Part shown: in pieces, positions 62,505 to 64,000 of the stretch
How positions within the stretch are numbered: the stretch's first letter is position 1
Layout of the letters: each line of letters opens with the position of its first letter
DNA from: Sulfurimonas sp. SAG-AH-194-C21
GTDB lineage: Bacteria > Campylobacterota > Campylobacteria > Campylobacterales > Sulfurimonadaceae
NCBI RefSeq assembly: GCF_029215985.1
Contig: NZ_JAEMVC010000003.1
Coordinates: forward strand, 1-64,000
Direction: 5' to 3'
Length of the DNA: 64,000 nucleotides
Program-made: the position numbers and the translations under genes
Notes under the pieces: model-generated
What the model was told of the DNA's origin: nothing
The model's database searches: none
What the model saw: only the letters and a program-made list of their open reading frames with translations

Positions 62505-64000
62505 ATGTTAGATTTAAATACACTACAAGATATACCAAACTATATAGAACAAAACATCTCAAATAAAACATTCGTTAACTACCTAAATAATGATGTTTGG
62601 GAGAGTGTGAGTTCAAAAGAATTTGTACATTATATATATAAACTCTCACATGCCTTTACTAGGGCAGGGGTGACTAAGGGTACACATGTCGCCATAGTCT
62701 CGAACTCATCGCCATTTTGGCTTATGGTTGATTATGCACTCCAAGATATAGGGGCAATTAGTGTTCCTATGTTCGCAAATATATCTTCTAAAAATTTCAT
62801 ATATCAACTAGAAGATGCAGAGATAGAGTTTATCTACATCGCGTCTCAAGAATGTTACGATAAAACTAAAGAACATTTAAGTTCAATGAAGTTAGTTATC
62901 ACACATAATGTAAAGACACACAATACTCAAAGTATTGATTTTGATACTTTTATAGATGTAGAAGCAAAAAGAAGTACAAACAAAATTGATAAAAATGATT
63001 GTGCAACTATAGTTTACACGAGTGGATCAACTGGAATGCCAAAAGGTGTGGAGTTAAGCCATCATAATGTAATCACACAACTTAAAGATACTTCAACACA
63101 GTTTCCCCTGACAGCAAGAGATAAAACATTGAGTTTTTTACCCTTAGCACATATTTTTGAGAGAATGGTGATGTCGTACTACCTTGTTTCTGGAATTAGT
63201 ATCTATTTTGCTGATGATGTAAAAAATGTTGCTCCTTTGATGAAAGATGTAAAGCCGAGCCTTATGACAGTTGTTCCAAGAGTGTTAGAAAAGATTTATG
63301 TAAAAATGCATGATAAAATTCTAATCGCACCATTTGTTAAAAAAATGATTGGAACCTTAGCCCTTAAGGAAGCTGACAATAAAGAGATATACAGTTCTAC
63401 TCTTTTTGGCTCTTTATATGAAAAACTGGTTTACTCAAAACTACTAGAAGCTTTTGGTGGAAACATGAAGTATGTTATCTGTGGAGGAGCACCACTAAGT
63501 GAACAGACTGAAAAGTTTTTTACAAACATAGGACTTCAAATCTATCAAGGGTATGGTTTAACTGAAACAGCACCTGTAATCTGTGCGAATTCACCTTTAA
63601 ATAAAAAAGCTTTTACTTGTGGTAAGGCTTATAAAAACTCAGATGTCAAAATTTCTAGTGATGGTGAGCTTTTAACGAGGGGTGCTTCTATAATGATGGC
63701 TTATCATAAACAAGAGGGCAAAACTAAAGAGGCGATAGATGAAAATGGATGGTTTCATACTGGTGACTTAGCAAGTATAGATGCTGAGGGTTACATAAGT
63801 ATAAAAGGGCGTAAAAAAGAGCTTTTTAAAACTTCAAATGGAAAATATATCGCTGCTGTACACATAGAACAAGAACTGACTCAAAACAGATGGTGTGAAT
63901 TTGCAGTCGTAGTTGCAGATAACAGACCCTTTGTGGTTGCTTTACTTTTTTTAGACCTTTTGATGATAGAGGAGTATGCAAAGAAAAAACATCTTCATTA
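62505..64000 (+). CDS. AMP-binding long-chain acyl-CoA synthetase (5' part, cut by right edge)
   Basis: 498 codons are visible, open to the window end. The frame reads MLDLNTLQDIPNYIEQN at its start. Adenylation motifs: P-loop YTSGSTGMPKGVE, YGLTETAPV, TGDLAS and the hinge/core GRKKELFKTSNGKYI. This is the FadD/FAA1-like branch that activates long-chain fatty acids with ATP and CoA. ATG at 62505 with GGGG upstream is preferred; an in-frame ATG lies four codons earlier. The last ~80-100 residues are missing because of the edge. Confidence 0.93.
   Translation, partial: MLDLNTLQDIPNYIEQNISNKTFVNYLNNDVWESVSSKEFVHYIYKLSHAFTRAGVTKGTHVAIVSNSSPFWLMVDYALQDIGAISVPMFANISSKNFIYQLEDAEIEFIYIASQECYDKTKEHLSSMKLVITHNVKTHNTQSIDFDTFIDVEAKRSTNKIDKNDCATIVYTSGSTGMPKGVELSHHNVITQLKDTSTQFPLTARDKTLSFLPLAHIFERMVMSYYLVSGISIYFADDVKNVAPLMKDVKPSLMTVVPRVLEKIYVKMHDKILIAPFVKKMIGTLALKEADNKEIYSSTLFGSLYEKLVYSKLLEAFGGNMKYVICGGAPLSEQTEKFFTNIGLQIYQGYGLTETAPVICANSPLNKKAFTCGKAYKNSDVKISSDGELLTRGASIMMAYHKQEGKTKEAIDENGWFHTGDLASIDAEGYISIKGRKKELFKTSNGKYIAAVHIEQELTQNRWCEFAVVVADNRPFVVALLFLDLLMIEEYAKKKHLH

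Overview
The window comes from a Campylobacterota (epsilonproteobacterial) chromosome, most likely a Sulfurimonas-like sulfur oxidiser. The evidence is low GC, TATAAT-type promoters with T-rich upstream sequence, a Tat-exported sulfide:quinone-oxidoreductase-like flavoprotein, many signalling proteins, and gene blocks such as yajC-secD-secF-(small membrane gene)-leuS-lptE-folC-M23-ccmA-mfd that follow the Helicobacter order. The genus is inferred, not proven.

Positions 1 to about 19180 are an accessory island, more AT-rich than the rest, ending at the 3' end of a tRNA-Phe gene (19181-19256). Its left part is plasmid- or phage-like. A minus-strand operon encodes three microproteins, a PD-(D/E)XK exonuclease, a putative single-strand-annealing-type protein, a DUF2958 protein and an unknown protein. 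It is followed by a ParA/ribbon-helix-helix partition pair with palindromic operators and a serine resolvase broken by an internal deletion. No intact integrase is visible; the other island end lies beyond position 1.

Positions 6695-18513 look like a defence region. A WYL-domain regulator is followed by three consecutive dynamin-like GTPases. Next comes a scar made of a HEPN gene start, an IS3-type transposase tail and a second WYL gene end. A four-gene operon follows (glycine-zipper membrane protein, two unknown proteins, a Ycf46-like AAA+ ATPase), then an intact HEPN-motif protein and a TumE/TumA toxin-antitoxin pair. The simplest reading is two tandem cassettes of the form WYL - variable cargo - HEPN, partly collapsed by an IS-associated deletion. 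The four-gene cargo is the best candidate for an undescribed system. Four copies of a short promoter-like motif and a foldable non-coding stretch (18542-18837) also belong to this island.

From 19181 to the right edge the window is ordinary core chromosome: purine and peptidoglycan synthesis (purN, mraY, murD, murI), glycolysis (gpmI), fatty acid synthesis (fabG, acpP, fabF, accA), trpF/rpe, an HDOD/CheX signalling pair, rpmB, a K+ channel, argJ, an SQR-like enzyme, a gamma carbonic anhydrase-like protein, ppk, lnt, the Sec accessory complex, leuS, lptE, two diguanylate cyclases, folC, cell-shape genes (M23 peptidase and bactofilin), mfd, a YmdB-type phosphodiesterase, dnaX, rho, a small chemoreceptor-like protein and the first part of an acyl-CoA synthetase cut by the right edge.
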